Below, one piece after another: positions 46,506 to 59,275 of a stretch of DNA of 64,000 bases (the first letter of the stretch is position 1; each line of letters opens with the position of its first letter). Where the stretch lies: the NCBI GenBank assembly GCA_029204225.1, contig CM055095.1, forward strand, positions 24,378,141-24,442,140, written 5' to 3'. The position numbers and the translations under genes are program-made. Below the pieces are notes generated by a model. That model did no database searches and was not told the DNA's origin. It saw only the letters and a list, made by a program, of their open reading frames with translations. Origin of the DNA: Diphasiastrum complanatum. Taxonomy: Eukaryota > Streptophyta > Lycopodiopsida > Lycopodiales > Lycopodiaceae.

Positions 46506-47261
46506 ATGGCATCATCGATTATGACACTTGAATCATACATCTATTTCATACATGTCAGTCATAGGCATGCAGCAGAAGATTTGTTAGACGTTCGTTCAGA
46601 TATATGTAGTCCAATGCAAACTCCATCATTGCTAGATGCAAAGTATTTTATTACCTTATTGACAAATATTCAAGAAGAACAGCTATTTATTAAGCAGAAA
46701 TCGGAGACTTTCAACAAGTTTCGACAATTCAAAGAGCATGTAGAAAATCAGACTGGTAAAAGAATCAAAGCACTGAGGTCTGACAACGGGGGAGAATATA
46801 TCTCTGCCGAATTCAAGGAGCACTGCCTTAACAACAATATCGAGCAACAATACATTACCTCCTATTCGCCTCAGTCAAATGGTCTTGCTAAGAGAAAGAA
46901 CAGAATCTTAGTTGAATCGACAAAGTGCATGTTATCACATGCGACACTTCCGAAGTCCTTCTGGGTTCAAGCTGCTTCCACTGCAACTTATATTCAGAAC
47001 AGATGTCCTATTAAAGGTCTCTCAGACAAAACACCATACGAAGTTTGGATAGGCTCGAAATATTTTTTTTTATCAAACTTACGAGTTTTTGGATGTATCG
47101 CTTATGCGCAGATTTTGCATGACCTCATGAAGAAGCTCGACTTCCGGAGTATCAAGTCTATTTTCATCAACTACACTATTTTTGATAAAGCTTATAAGTT
47201 GTATGATCTTGTCGAGTCGAAGATATTCACTAGCTGGGATGTCATCTTCATTGAAGATTAG
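46506..47261 (+). pseudogene. Ty1/copia integrase
   Basis: Open 251-codon frame. The integrase core has the first Asp (RSDICSPM) and the second (ALRSDNGGEYISAEFKEH). The catalytic Glu in the 'NG-AERKNR' block is Lys (NGLAKRKNRILVE, codon 46890-46892), so the active site is broken. C-terminal landmarks are LPKSFWVQAASTATYIQNRC and LRVFGCIAYAQ. The frame stops at 47261 before the reverse transcriptase. Confidence 0.85.
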
Positions 47262-49056
47262 TTTATTGATCTAAAAGGTAAAGGCAAAGCTCATATAGTT
47301 AAACTATTGGACTCTCCCGAAATATTGAAGTCTTTAGTTCCAAAGACAACTATTCCTTTTGAAGGTCCAAGCTCGTCTACTCCCGACGAACAACTTATCA
47401 ATGACAAAGCTGAAGATGGTGATGTTGCAGTTCAACAACTACAACATGATGAAGATCAACTTCGATCATCACCCAAAAGATCGACAAGGGTTAGCAGACC
47501 ACCTAACATGTATATTGATGAGTCTGCAACTTACTTTCTTCAAAAGAAGAGGCACTCGGTTATCCCGATTCCGATCTCTAGAAAGAAACTATGGATAAAG
47601 AGTATGCATCTCTTATAAAAAACCAGACTTGGACAATCGTCGAGTTACCTGCCAGCAGAAATGTAGTTGACTACAAATGGTTGTTTAAATCAAGTACAAG
47701 ATAGATGGAAGTATCGATCGAAGAAAGGCTTGACTTGTAGCCAGAGGATTCTCTCGGGTACATAACGTCGACTACATTGAGACCTTCAGTCCAGTAGTTA
47801 AACATTCTTCTATCAGACTTCTATTGTCATTTGCTGCTGCAGCAGATTTGGAAATACATCAAATGGATGTACAGACAACATATCTTAATGGAGTTATCAA
47901 AGATGACATTTACATGGTGCAACTTGAAGGTTACAATATCGAAGGTAAATACAATCTTGCATGCCAAACTTCATAAAACACTTTATGGCTTGAAGCAATC
48001 TGCTCGAGCATGGTTTCAAAGGATCAATATTTTCCTTATTGATAATGGCTACATACCAAGCTCTTCAGATTCGAATGTCTACTTCAAGTCAGTGCAACAT
48101 GTGGATGATACATTGCTAAGATAATGCTATCTTCTGAATTCGACATGACTGATCTGGATGAAGCTCATTACTATCTAGGTATTCCAAAGAGAGAAAAAAG
48201 AAGTTGATCTATATTTCTCACCAAAGATACATTCACAATATCTTACTCAGATATAATCTGATGAATCGCAAATTAGCTCTCTCACCAATGGATCCAAGAC
48301 TCAAGATGTCGAAGGACCAGTGTCTATGAACAATCGAAGAGAAGGAACAGATGCGTGAGTATCTTTATCATTCAATAATAGGATCTCTTATATACGTGAT
48401 GATCTGTACCAAACCATACATAACTTTTTTAGTCAGTTTCTTGAGTCAGTATATGACCAATCTTGGTATAACACATTGGAAAGCTCTTATCAGAGTCATG
48501 AGATATCTTCGAGCTACTATGAACTTTTACATTTGTTATGAAGGAGTCGACAATGACAAGCTCAATATTCTCAGTGGTTACTCAGATGCAAGTTGAGCAG
48601 GAAATGTAGACACTCGTAAATCCACTTCTGGATTTATATTCTTCCTCAACAATGGTCCTATTCTATGGAACAGTCACAAGCAAATTTCGATAGCTCTATC
48701 TTCCACTGAATTAGAGTATATTGCAGTCTCTCAAGCTACAAAGGAAGCAATATGGTTGAGAAACTTACTTTTAGATATCAGTCTGAATCAATATGCTCCG
48801 ATAATTCTATTTTGTGATAATCAAAGTGCCATTGCTTTATAAGCCAACCCTAGATTTCATTCTAGGAGTAAGCACATTGAAATTCAGTATCACTATGTCA
48901 GAAACAAAGTTCTTGACAAAGAGGTTGACTTGCAGTACTGTCGAACGCAAGATATGACAACATATATTTTTACTAAAGCATTAAGCTTGGATGCACACAC
49001 AAAATTTTGTGCAAAACTAAGTTTGAATATCAAAGCATTCATGGATTTAGATTAAG
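47262..49056 (+). pseudogene. Ty1/copia linker, reverse transcriptase and RNase H, broken
   Basis: After a linker frame (47307-47618: SSTPDEQLINDKAEDGDVAV) the RT is split over several frames with stops. Recognisable parts are NQTWTIVELPASRNVVDYKW, LYGLKQSARAWFQRINIFLI and HVDDTLL (active-site DD kept). RNase H follows: YHSIIGSLIYVMICTKPYIT, STSGFIFFLNNGPILWNSHK, SSTELEYIAVSQATKEAIWL and FCDNQSAIAL with stops between. The region ends at FMDLD-stop just before a polypurine tract. Confidence 0.8.
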
Positions 49057-49690
49057 GGGGAGTGTTGGATTATTCTCATGATGATCGACTAACCGTTTTT
49101 AATCTTCATCCACTACATTATCCAGCTCTGCAGTTTTATGCATGTTTCTACACAGTTTGCAGAAATACACGAAAATCGCTCATAGGTGGATTCCACAAGT
49201 AAATTTCCAAGAAGTACTAACTGGACGGATTCCAACTCACTATGGCCAGCTGGCCATTATGATCTACGACCTAATCAGCTGTCCTACTGGACTCCCATTA
49301 TCTGCTTAGTATTAATATCTGATCATACTTCTACATTTTAATTCAAGCAATTCATTCATGCAATGTATTGAAGTAGAATTTAGCAGCTCTCTCAAGCTTT
49401 CAAGCTTGAACACTCTTGAGCATTCTAGCTTAGGTCTTTAGAGTTTTGCTATTAGCGCTCACTACTTTTCAGCTGAAGTGCAAATCAGACAAAGCCTAGG
49501 GTACGTGGTTTTTATCCGCAATTGTTTTGTGCTCATCATTTTGCTGAATCAATCTATTCTTTATTGCGTTCAGTATTATGTCAGAATCTTTGTGATATCA
49601 TATTGCTTTTGTCTGATAATTCAATTCTTCATTGTTTGGCTACGTAATCACTTTAGCTCTGATAATTTCAAAGTTAGTTGCTAAAATATT
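49051..49690 (+). mobile_element. Polypurine tract and 3' LTR of the copia element
   Basis: ATTAAGGGGGAG (49051-49062) is followed by TGTTGGATTATTCTCATGAT, the expected junction of a copia polypurine tract with the LTR. The LTR extends some 600 bp, but its end is not fixed because the 5' LTR is missing. Confidence 0.65.
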
Positions 49691-50188
49691 GAATGTGACT
49701 CTTGTCATTATGTTTTGTTCAATATTGATAGGCGTAGTCATGCATTAGGAAAGCAGGCTCATTACGCTGTGCACAATAAGTCGTTCACAAGTTTTGACTT
49801 GTCGTTATTGCATTACACCTCTTTCCAACAGTATGCACATGACATGACCTTCTTGGCAGCGACAAAGACACGGTGGGATGATTGTTTGCATGATTTGACA
49901 TTCGATCGAAATCTGTTGTTGGCGTCGTGGTAGGTAAAGGACCAGTTACCATTGGAAAGGCTTTACTATCGAGTGTCAATTATCGGTGGATCGTGGGAAA
50001 GCAAGTTCGTGACATGGATGACGCGAAGGGGCACAAAACTGTTTTTTGCCACACTCGCAGGACCAGAACATTGCATGGCTGGAGTTCATGGAGAAAATCA
50101 CATTACATCTAATAAAGATTCACCATGAAGCAAATAAGAGTTCTCAATAAAGCAACATTTGCAAGTGCCATGGTTTGGTGGGGGATAC
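49691..50188. other. Unassigned, probably internal end of another retroelement
   Basis: No recognised domain. The segment ends in a purine-rich tract (ggtttggtgggggatac) directly before an LTR-like TG, so it may be the 3' internal part of the element whose LTR follows. Confidence 0.35.
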
Positions 50189-50590
50189 TGTTGGAGCTTG
50201 GTGGGACATTACCATACCATGTATATAGATAAGATTGATCTAGAGTAGGGAATAAGTGTGAGGGATTTGGCACCTTGCGTGTGTAAGTTCAACCAATGAT
50301 CACATAGTTATTTATTAATAGACAACAATAAAGGAGACTTTTAGGTTATTTATGGGAGCAAATGGTTTACAGGCCTAAAAGTCAAGCTAGTGAATAAAGT
50401 GTTCCTCCCACTTAAATTCAAATTCAAATAATAAGGGAGGTACAGATTGGCCAATAGCCATTGAGGCCAAATGCCCAAAATTCACTGTAAATAGTGGTAC
50501 ATTGTATTTCATTTTTCATGTTCAATAAAAAAAATAATTATCCCTAATTTCATTAAAAATGATGGGAAAACCCATGATCAAACAAGAAGA
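50189..50590 (+). mobile_element. LTR related to those bounding the 22-41 kb nest
   Basis: TGTTGGAGCTTGGTGGGACA follows a purine-rich tract. The block 'agtagggaataagtgtgagg' and the next ~45 bp match 'agtagggtaataagtgcgag' in the LTRs at 22.3 and 41.0 kb, and later blocks (ataaaggagactt; aggcctaaaagtcaa) correspond in order. It is a diverged member of the same LTR family. Its right end is uncertain. Confidence 0.6.
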
Positions 50591-50719
50591 TTAAAGTATT
50601 TAAAATAAAAAAGGTGATACCATTTTGGAAATTGGATGTCCTTGCTTCTCCTCTTCATTGTCATATGGTTTTGCTATTTTGGATTTATCAGTTGTTAGAT
50701 TTGATTTTTTTTGCTATTT

Positions 50720-50720
<1 letters not shown>

Positions 50721-50769
<49 letters not shown>
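50721..50769. repeat. (AG)n microsatellite, ~49 bp
   Basis: Uninterrupted AG tract just downstream of the LTR. Confidence 0.95.
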
Positions 50770-50773
<4 letters not shown>

Positions 50774-53340
50774 GGATATTTAGGATTAGTGGATGTAGAT
50801 GTTAGGTTGTCATTGTTGTCAAAGGATTTTAATTGACAATAGTATGTTTAGCTAATTAACAGTTCAATTTGTTTGCTGTTTTTTTTTTATCACACTGCTT
50901 GTTTACAAATTGATTGTTGAAGGATTTTAATAGGCAATAAATAGTATCTACCTATGGATTGAGAAGGCAATGTAGGGAAAAGAAAAATGACAAACCTTAA
51001 AAATGTTATTGGATATTGGACGGGAACTTTAAAAAGGTTGTCTAGAAGAGGAAAATTGGATGGTTGTACACACACAAATCATCACATGCGTGTACACACT
51101 CTCTCTCCCATAAATTTGCACCATGACTAAGGGTTTAGTATTTACCCTTATAAAAAGGGCTCACCCTACATCGTCATCCCTTCACATCACATCACCTCAC
51201 CTAGCATTCTTTGGATTAGGGTAATATAGGGCAAAATAGGCTGATTCAAAATATTTTCAAAAGCATGCACGTGGCAGGCTGTGATTGGCATGTCTTAAAC
51301 CTCTAGGTTATCTTGAAAAGCCCTCATCCATGTCTTCTTCGCTTCTATTTTTTTGATCCATTCCTACCTCCTCCTCCTCCTCCTCCTCCTCCTCCTCGAC
51401 CTGCTCCTTCGCATGCATTGGTAGTGCAGAGGCTGTGCACAGACACCTTTGCTGTGGAGGCTTTGCTGCTAGCAGCACCAGAAAAAACCGCAGCAGCAGC
51501 AGCAGCAGCAGCAGCAAGAAGGTTGCTTCCATCTGTAAGGTGTGTAAGAAGCAAAATAATTCCTATGATTCTATTTGCTACGAAGACTGGTCTTGTAGAT
51601 GAATGCGAATGCCAATGTAGAAGCATATGTTATCGATGAAAGGCGGAGTTGAAATTGCATGGAAACTAGGAGACACTAGTCTTACAAAAGCATGCACGTT
51701 TTTTTGTAACAGTCATAGGCATGATTTTTGTTAGGGTTTCTCAACGCTGTTGTTACCAGGCTGCTGAGCTCCATCTCAGCGTCTGCTTTATAAACGGATT
51801 GGTTCAGATTAGATATTAAGTTATGGTGTCAAATGGAGCTCACCCACGTGGCCCCTCTGGAATGATCGATGGTTTTTAGTGAATTGGATGTTTGCTAAAA
51901 ACCCTAACCCGAATTACTGCGTGAACCCTGCAGCATTCAGGAAATACCCTCTCTCCATCACTGCGCATATTCTCTCTAAATTTTTCCCTCCCTGGGCCGG
52001 TTCTCCTGGTCATTATTTGGAAAGTAACCCTACGCTTTCTTTAGGGTTTCTGAAAGATTATACTACAAACAGTAATTCACTGCTAGTAATATGAGCAGGT
52101 TCATTCAATTTTAATATCTACTTAGTGGATAAAGGCATACCTCAAGCCGAGGCTTTTTAAACAAGGCACTTTTTAAAAATATCCCAATCCTGACTTGTTA
52201 CGTGGTCCACTTCAGCGTTCGAGAAACGCCCCTCCCCATCAATGCATATATTCTCATACTTTCATGGATTTGGGTTTATGATTCTATATGTAACAAAGCT
52301 TCCGTCTCACTGCTCATGTGGCGCTTGGTGACAGTTTTTCGCAGTTTTACTTGAAAGGCTTGTTGAGGTTTGGGTTGTATGAGCTCCTTTGACAAGCAAT
52401 GAGAGAATCAATCTGTTATTCTCGTTACCAGCTGGGAGCAGTCCATCAAATAATTGGAAGGTTCCATTGTAAATACCATATGTGGCTTTAGAAGGAATAT
52501 GCGCTCCTGTTGGCATCTTGCCCAAGTGATAACAAATTTGAGGCCTTTTGGTAAATAAATTAGGCTATGGGCCTAGCCCATTTTAATGTAATGTCGTAGA
52601 AAGTAGCGTAAAGTACAAGCTTGTCATGCATGTAGCTCCTTCGTTAGCTTAAGCTAAATAGTATTCTGTTAAGTTAGATAAACCTCGAGAATAAGTGGGC
52701 CAATGTGAGGTGGCCACACAAGCGTCTTATTCTCATAGTATGTAAGGTTTGTATTTTGAGATCTGCTCCTTCATTTTCTCATTGGGAAAGTTTAGGTCTC
52801 TCCCTTCTTTTGCTGTCTCCTAGTCTTTTTTTCTATCTCCCTCTTGCTGTTCATCTCTTTTCCGATCTTCTCCTTCCCCACATCTTTCTGCTCCACTCCT
52901 TCCTTACCCACTTACTGGCTCCTTCTCTCTCATGCCTTCTCACTCTCTTTTCAGCATAATAATGGATGTTGCATTTCCTATTCAAGTAGACTAACTTAAA
53001 GTAGTTTTGGGTATCATTGCTTTGTTTTGTTGTAGATATTGGCACGCTATAGTAGTTTAATGCTCTTTTGTTGTGGAAACTACCTTCCAGTGTAGATAAC
53101 ATTCTTTTGTGCATAAGGTTTACATTCTTTTGGTGAGATCGATGTGAGATAGCTCCTCATTGGATCGAACCGTTTTATGCTATGCAACACTAACAGTTTC
53201 AAACAGAAGCCCTCCGTAGTTTGCCAAGAATCTTGCAACAATTTTACAATTTTTGTATATGGTGCCATCAAACCAATTGAGGGGCCAAGGGAGTCCAATG
53301 GTTGTGATTAAAGGCTTGTCAACAATTTGTTTGAGGTTGC
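50770..53340. other. No gene recognised; trinucleotide repeats and a CT-rich patch
   Basis: Contains (CTC)n at 51368-51397, (CAG)n at 51491-51516 and a CT-rich stretch at ~52740-52950. Between 51.3 and 51.6 kb several frames stay open because of the trinucleotide runs; one gives SICKVCKKQNNSYDSICYED, whose Cys spacing is suggestive but unsupported. Splice-like 'aaaccctaaccc' leader-type text appears at ~51898. No gene is called. Confidence 0.4.
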
Positions 53341-55383
53341 TAGACAACCATCAACTCTTGGATGGGTGCATGTGATTATGGTAGTTGAAGGATATGGCTA
53401 TGTCCTTGGGTTGAATTGGGACCGTTAACAAACTAGTGGGATCGAAATTGTTGATAATGGCTTGGGTGGTTGGGAGGAGCATGCATTCCACTTATTGGTG
53501 TGGAGAAGTACAATGATGCACACTTGAGTCCTCCGTAACAATCCAAACACAGAGTATCAAGAAGATATCATGGCCTGTTTAGTAAACGACAAAATATGAT
53601 GCAAACCTTTCAAGTTGTACACTCAATAATCAACACAAAGAGGCCAACAAAGGCATGTGCACTTTCGTGCACTCACAACCATGACTGCATGGGTCATCTC
53701 TGAGCTACATTCAACCATAATAAGGACAGAGACACCTTCATTTAGTACCAATCAAGATAGTAGAAAAGTAGACAATGATTCACAATCATGCAAGATTTCA
53801 ACACATGCCAATTGAAAGGAAGGATGTCTAGATGCCACTCATGCCACACTCTCCAACATCGTACTGTTGTGAACTAGAAAGATGTTAATTGCAAGTAAGA
53901 GATATCCATTAGAGTACACTTGGATGAGATATATGATGCAAAAAATTGCGACATTTAGAGCTCACTCATGGAGGGAGATCACTTTGTCCTAAGCCTCAAC
54001 CTATATCTCAATTCTATGAAGGCAATGGAATCGATCGTCATAGTTACTCAATCTAATCAACAAGATCGATGTGCACAACTACTAAGGGAGAGATGGAATG
54101 ATTTACTCTATAGTGGCAATTTGATTGCTCACTACATTTGGCAATTAGGATGCATAGTTCATTCGGGATCAATGTTCTTGGGGCTCTTTGAACCTGCCAA
54201 TATGAGCGGGAAAGAATAAGCCCATTTAGTATCGAACATTGCAAAGCAAACACTTGCCATAGGAGTTATCCAACTAGAACAAGGAGAAAGAAACAAGAAT
54301 TACATTTGTGTTCTCCATACAATCACTTGGGAGGTAGCAATAGCAATGTGTTAATTGACCTCCACGCACCTTGTCCACTTTCGTCACCTCACAACAACAT
54401 AGAAGAAGAATGTTTCCTCCATGTATATTGCCCTTATAGAAGACGTGAAGGAGTGGGTGAACTATAAGAGAAGGCATGATTCCTCTTCCAAGCTCCCAAG
54501 ATACATAGTTATCTTTGGAAGTTATGCACCCAATCTCCAATGAGAACTATACTTTTGCCTTTTGGGTCGCAAAATTATTGAAAAGTTTTTTGACCTCTCG
54601 TCTTGCATATCTCTATGATTTGGGCTTGCTTTTTACCATGAGAATATAGCATTTTGATGGCTTTTTTTTGTTCCAAAAGGTGTTAATCCTTCTTTTTAGT
54701 ACGAAGCCCAAGCTATTCATAATTATTGGCTCACCAAACTTGAATCCCCATTGAGCATTACTTGATCTCTGGGTTATCCAATGAGCAAACAATATGTTCT
54801 TTTACTATGAGTAGTCAATATATTCAATTGGCTTGTAGTCGTCCTAAGGTGGGTTGACTAGAAAGAGGGAGGAGGGCGTGGGCCTCCTTGAGGAAGAAAT
54901 CTCCCTTACATATCTAGAAACTATTGAGATGTCATCACCAACTTAAGTCTTATGCCACATGACATGCACACTTGGCCACTTGGACCTAAATTGCACCTAC
55001 TTATTTAACAACAAAGAGAGGCACCATGTCTTTACAACTAAACTACCCTTTGACAAATTTATAACATAAAACTATGTAAGTGCCTAGTCAGTAGGGTTGA
55101 AGTAGGCTTTTTGGCACTTGGAGTTGAAATGTCTCTTGATCTGCCTCCTTTGAGAGTTGTTCACTGGAATCAATAACTAGAAGATACTCACTTTTACCAT
55201 TGTCCTCATGCTCTTTCTGGGGTGCATGGTCTCAAGGCAACATCTCTACTTAGAATTTCTTTCTGGTCTCGAGATTGTACAATATGTACGCTTTTACTTC
55301 CCAATATATCCTAAGAATATACACCTAACAGATTTTGCGTCTAGCTTCTTCCTATCATCCTTGGATGTGTGTGCATAGGCATG
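53341..55383. other. No gene recognised
   Basis: About 2 kb with only short open frames, none resembling a known family, and no LTR signatures. The rightmost part is broken by the truncated copia LTR at 55384. Confidence 0.35.
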
Positions 55384-55490
55384 TAAGTTTAGTAGGCCTA
55401 ATATAATAAATGACCATGGTTACACAACTCTCGACCTTTTGGGTCAAAGTACCATATGGTAATGTAAGCAATTCCATTTACATTCCAACA
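55384..55490 (-). mobile_element. Truncated 3' LTR of the minus-strand copia element
   Basis: 107 bp nearly identical to the end of the LTR at 58797-59275. In the minus sense a polypurine tract (TTAAGGAGGG) precedes TGTTGGAATGTAAATGGAAT. The remaining ~370 bp of this LTR are absent. Confidence 0.8.
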
Positions 55491-57065
55491 CCCTCCTTAA
55501 ATGGAAACGCATAACATAACATGAAGTAACTTCTCGAAAGAGAAAAATGCAACTTGCTGTCCGAACTTCATGTCACCAAATAAACTTCGCACTGAAGTAG
55601 TCGAAATCTCATCCCCAATCATGTCCAACATATAAAAGGAAAAGAATTTTGTAATAATGAAGCATCAAGTCGAAGGGTGAGGATTTGCATGCTCCATCCG
55701 AAGTAGGGAACCAACATAAACTCGGCAATAAGTCGAATCATGGACTGGTAATCCCTCATAGGCTCCCACATCATTTGAAAAAACTTCTTACCATAAGGAC
55801 AATAAAAAAGAGTACCAAACTCTTTTGGCATCACATCCTCCCAAACCTTACCATCAATGACTTGCTCACATAGAATAGGCAATGTACCAAGATCATGATG
55901 AAGAGTAAGTGTAGAACCAAAAAAATCAGCAAAAGGTACTGATTTTAAAGATGCACGTGCCTTCCCTTCGTAGTAAGACATTTCTTTGCTGTCCTGCAAA
56001 GTCTCCAATAGTCGACAAGGAACTGTTATGGGCTGTTCAACACTTTGCTGCCCAAAGTTCCCAGCATGGACCATGTTGTCCATAACCTTCCACAGGCTGT
56101 TCCTGAAGCATAATGGACTGCTCATGATGTAAAATGGGCTGTAAATGACCAAAAGAAGATGACTGAACCTGCTGTCCAACGTCTTCATCATAAAAATTTG
56201 GCAAACTATCAAAATATGCATCAACGATGGTGTCATCAAAGCTGTCCCTCGAAGAGGCATGGGATGACATAGAAGATTCTTCAAATAATGAAAAATTCTC
56301 TCCAGGCAAATGCTCACTCTTAACACTTTGAACAAAAGTACAAAAATTTAAGCACTCCAAAGTGTGCTTAAATTTTTTGGCCCTTGCTAAAACATCAAAT
56401 TGAAAAGGTTTCGCATGAAACTTTTCACTAGTGCATCCATCATATGCATCAACTTGTGGTGACTTGAAAGAAGAAGATTGTTTCAACATCAGCTCAATGT
56501 ATCGTTGTTGAGAGATGAAGATTCCAGCCCCATTTGGAAGATCAACAAGAACCCAAGTGTGGTTCTTCATGAGTGAGTTATACTCCTCTTGCATCGCATC
56601 CTCCCAACATTTTACTCCTCTGGCCTGCTCATAAAAAACAGGTTCTACTACACCATCCTCAATAGAAATAAGAGCAAAATCAGAAAAATCAGCAAATTTT
56701 ACTGATTTAGTAGAGGCACGAGTCTTCCCTTCATAGAAATGATCCACTTTGCTGTCCTGCAAAGTCTGCAACAACCATTTAGGGACTGGTTTGGACTGTC
56801 CAACAGCCTTACCTTTGTCAACACTTTGCTGCTGTTCAAAGTGTTCCGAACTTGGACCTTGCTGTCCAATGTTTTCCAAATTTGGACCTTGCTGTCCAAT
56901 GTCTTCAACAGGCTGCTCTTCACCATAAATAGGTTCTTCTTGATGAACTATGGGCTGCAAAATTGAAGAAGTAGTGGGCTGTCCACTAGAAGTAGATGGC
57001 AATCCCTTCTCTTCATGATTTAGATGGCAAAACCAAATCTGGAAATATTTCAACATATGCATCAT
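55491..57065 (-). pseudogene. Copia linker region, duplicated, with reverse transcriptase deleted
   Basis: Downstream of integrase the minus strand encodes a Gln-rich linker (EDIGQQGPNLENIGQQGPSS), then LLQTLQDSKVDHFYEGKTRA and NSLMKNHTWVLVDLPNG, the start of the RT region. It jumps straight to AGIFISQQRYIELMLKQ, a block that normally lies after the RT active site, so the RT core is deleted. Further on, the linker appears again in diverged form (SFGHLQPILHHEQSIMLQEQ, LLETLQDSKEMSYYEGKARA, GKVWEDVMPKEFGTLF). Either a tandem duplication or fusion of two related copies explains this. Confidence 0.75.
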
Positions 57066-57600
57066 GGGGGAAGTCCCCTTTCATGACATGAGTGGGCGCA
57101 ACATCATAGGAGGTCTTTTCATAAAAAAGAACATCATGACTCACTATGATTTCATTAGTATCAATATTGAACAACCTATAGCCCTTGCTTTCACTACTAT
57201 AGCCAACAAATATGCATTTAACTCCTTTATCATCAAGCTTGGTTCTTAGCTTATCGGGAATGAAAGCATAAGCCGTGCAACTAAAGATGCGTAAGTGAGA
57301 AACAGTAGGCTTCTTATCATACCAAACTTCATAAGGAGATAATACTTTCAAGGCTTTAGTAGGACACCGATTACTAATGTAAGCCACCGTTATAACCGCT
57401 TCAGCCCAAAACTTGTGAGGTAGGCCCTTTGCCTTGAGCATGCATCAAGCCATCTCCATGATAGTGCGATTCTTTCTTTCGGCAACACCATTTTGTTGAG
57501 GTGTGTAAGGGGTTGTCATTTGATGATGGATACCTTTGCTTTGAAGATAAGTACCGAACGTATTCTTTATATATTTCCCTCATTGGTCGATACGTAAGAT
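57066..57600 (-). pseudogene. Copia integrase, C-terminal half
   Basis: Minus strand. The second Asp region is out of frame (near 57580, IDQ then a stop), and the Glu block NGVAERKNRTIME is present in another frame. A long frame follows: LPHKFWAEAVITVAYISNRC, LKVLSPYEVWYDKKPTVSHL, VKCIFVGYSSESKGYRLFN and DTNEIIVSHDVLFYE. A stop lies after MEMA. The frame continues into the linker. Confidence 0.8.
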
Positions 57601-58564
57601 CTTCAAAGAGTGCCCAAACAGATTTTCTATAAAAAATCCTTAAAGCGTTGAAAAACTTTAGATTTTGCCTTCATAGGATAAATCCATGTAAATCTTGAAA
57701 GGTCATCAATAAAAGTAACAAAGTACTTACACCTTCCGATGGATCGGTCCTCATTGGACCACATACATCACTATGAACCAAATCAAATTTGCCATCAGCT
57801 TGAATAGTTCCATCAATTGGAAAAGCTTGCCTTTGAAATTTTCCAAGTATGCATCCTTCGCATACATGTCCTTCGGGATGTTCAATATTAGGAATGTTTT
57901 CAACCATATTGAATCTCTTCAACATCTTCAAGCTAGCAAAGTTGAGATGTCCAAACCTAGCATGCCATAATTCAGCCAACTCCAAAGAATGTGAACTTGA
58001 TGCAACAAGACAAAAAGATGATGAAGCTCTTCGCTCATAGGTATCTATAAGGAACAATCCACCACGTAATGTTCCCGAAGCAATGATCATAAGAGATCTC
58101 TTTGGGTCTTTGATAAGACATTTGTCTACTTTGAATTCCACAACCAATCCTTGGTTCATAATTGTAGACACCGAAATGAGATTCTTTTTTATTTTTGGAA
58201 CATAAAGTACATTACGAATGTACTTCTCCTCACCATTGGGTAAGATTATGGGGATCATTCCAATACCTTTGATAGGATAAGAGGTGTTATCAACACCTTG
58301 AACTTTACTTCCATCATGCACTTTTACAAGCTTTGTGAAGACTTCTTTGTGATAAGTCATATAACGTGTGGCACTGCTATCAATCACCCGATCAATAGAT
58401 GAAAAAACAGCAACTTGTAAAGCTGAAGATGAGCTGTTTTCTGCTGAAAAACCAGCAAGATTTGAAGTGGCAGAAATCTCGTCTTTAGGAGAGATCAGAT
58501 TATTAGTGACAAAAGCATAATCATTATTGAAAAGATTATCCTCCTTTTCAAATTGTTGTTCCAA
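57601..58564 (-). pseudogene. Copia protease, pre-integrase and integrase N-terminal half
   Basis: Minus strand, 297-codon frame. The protease motif, normally DSGAT, reads DSSAT (the Gly codon at 58373-58375 is Ser). Then MIPIILPNGEEKYIRNVLYV and PKIKKNLISVSTIMNQGLVV; pre-integrase ELWHARFGHLNFASLKMLKR and CEGCILGKFQR; integrase first Asp in LVHSDVCGPMRTDP. The frame is lost around 57700. Confidence 0.8.
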
Positions 58565-58796
58565 AGTAATGATTGCGGTACTTGTATCGTTACCTTTCTC
58601 TTTTTCCTTTGCAAGCCTCTTCCTACATTCTTTGATGTGATGCCCAAACTTCTTGCAATAGTGGCACTTACCCTTCTTCTTGGAGCCTTGATCTTGAGCT
58701 TCCTTAGATTTTTGATCATCTTTGGAAGTGTTGAAAGAAGGCTTCCCTTTCCACTTGCCTTTGCCTTTGCCTTTTGCAAAGAAAGCTCTGATACCA
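58495..58796 (-). pseudogene. Copia gag 3' part and primer-binding site
   Basis: In the minus sense the initiator-Met-type PBS TGGTATCAGAGC (58796-58785) is followed almost at once by a Lys-rich Gag tail. A CCHC knuckle is readable in a shifted frame (C-H-Y-C-K-K-F-G-H-H-I-K-E-C). Most of gag is therefore deleted between the PBS and the nucleocapsid part. Confidence 0.75.
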
Positions 58797-59275
58797 TGTA
58801 GGAAATAGCAGCCTAAGGATCCAGGATCTTAACTATTCAATCACACAAAGCATTCTCAAAAGAAAGAGAGAAATGGCTAGAAACCCTATTGTAGAAACTC
58901 GTGGACAGCCAAGGAGAGTAGTCAGTATTGCTTACAAAAGTGTCTCATACAAATGGGATGCACACTTATATATAGTCCAAGATGACTATCTAACTTCATG
59001 ACTATTGGCTATCCAACTACTTGACTATTGACTATCCAACTTTCTATAAGTTACATAGAAAGAATAAGGTACCTCCAATATGTCAAGTTGGGGTACTTAA
59101 TGTCACAATTAGGCCTAGTGGACCCATGAGTCCCTACCAAGTTAATTTCATACTAACTTAGCTAACTCTAAGTTTAGTAGGCCTAATATAATAAATGACC
59201 ATGGTTACACAACTCTCGACCTTTTGGGTCAAAGTAACATATGGTAATGTAAGCAATTCCATTTACATTCCAACA
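58797..59275 (-). mobile_element. Complete 5' LTR of the minus-strand copia element
   Basis: 479 bp from TGTTGGAATGTAAATGGAAT to ...CTGCTATTTCCTACA in the minus sense, TG...CA, abutting the PBS. It contains 'ttatatatag' (plus text ~58970), a TATA-like element in the reverse sense. Only its last 107 bp have a counterpart at the 3' end of the element. Confidence 0.85.

Noticed and set aside
51308-51639. Possible zinc-finger or secreted protein with poly-Pro/poly-Ala or poly-Glu runs
   Set aside because: Open frames are caused by CTC and CAG trinucleotide repeats; no consistent frame continues on either side and no family is recognised.
53968-54219. 83-codon frame as a host gene
   Set aside because: No recognisable domain, no splice context, and no supporting features on either side.
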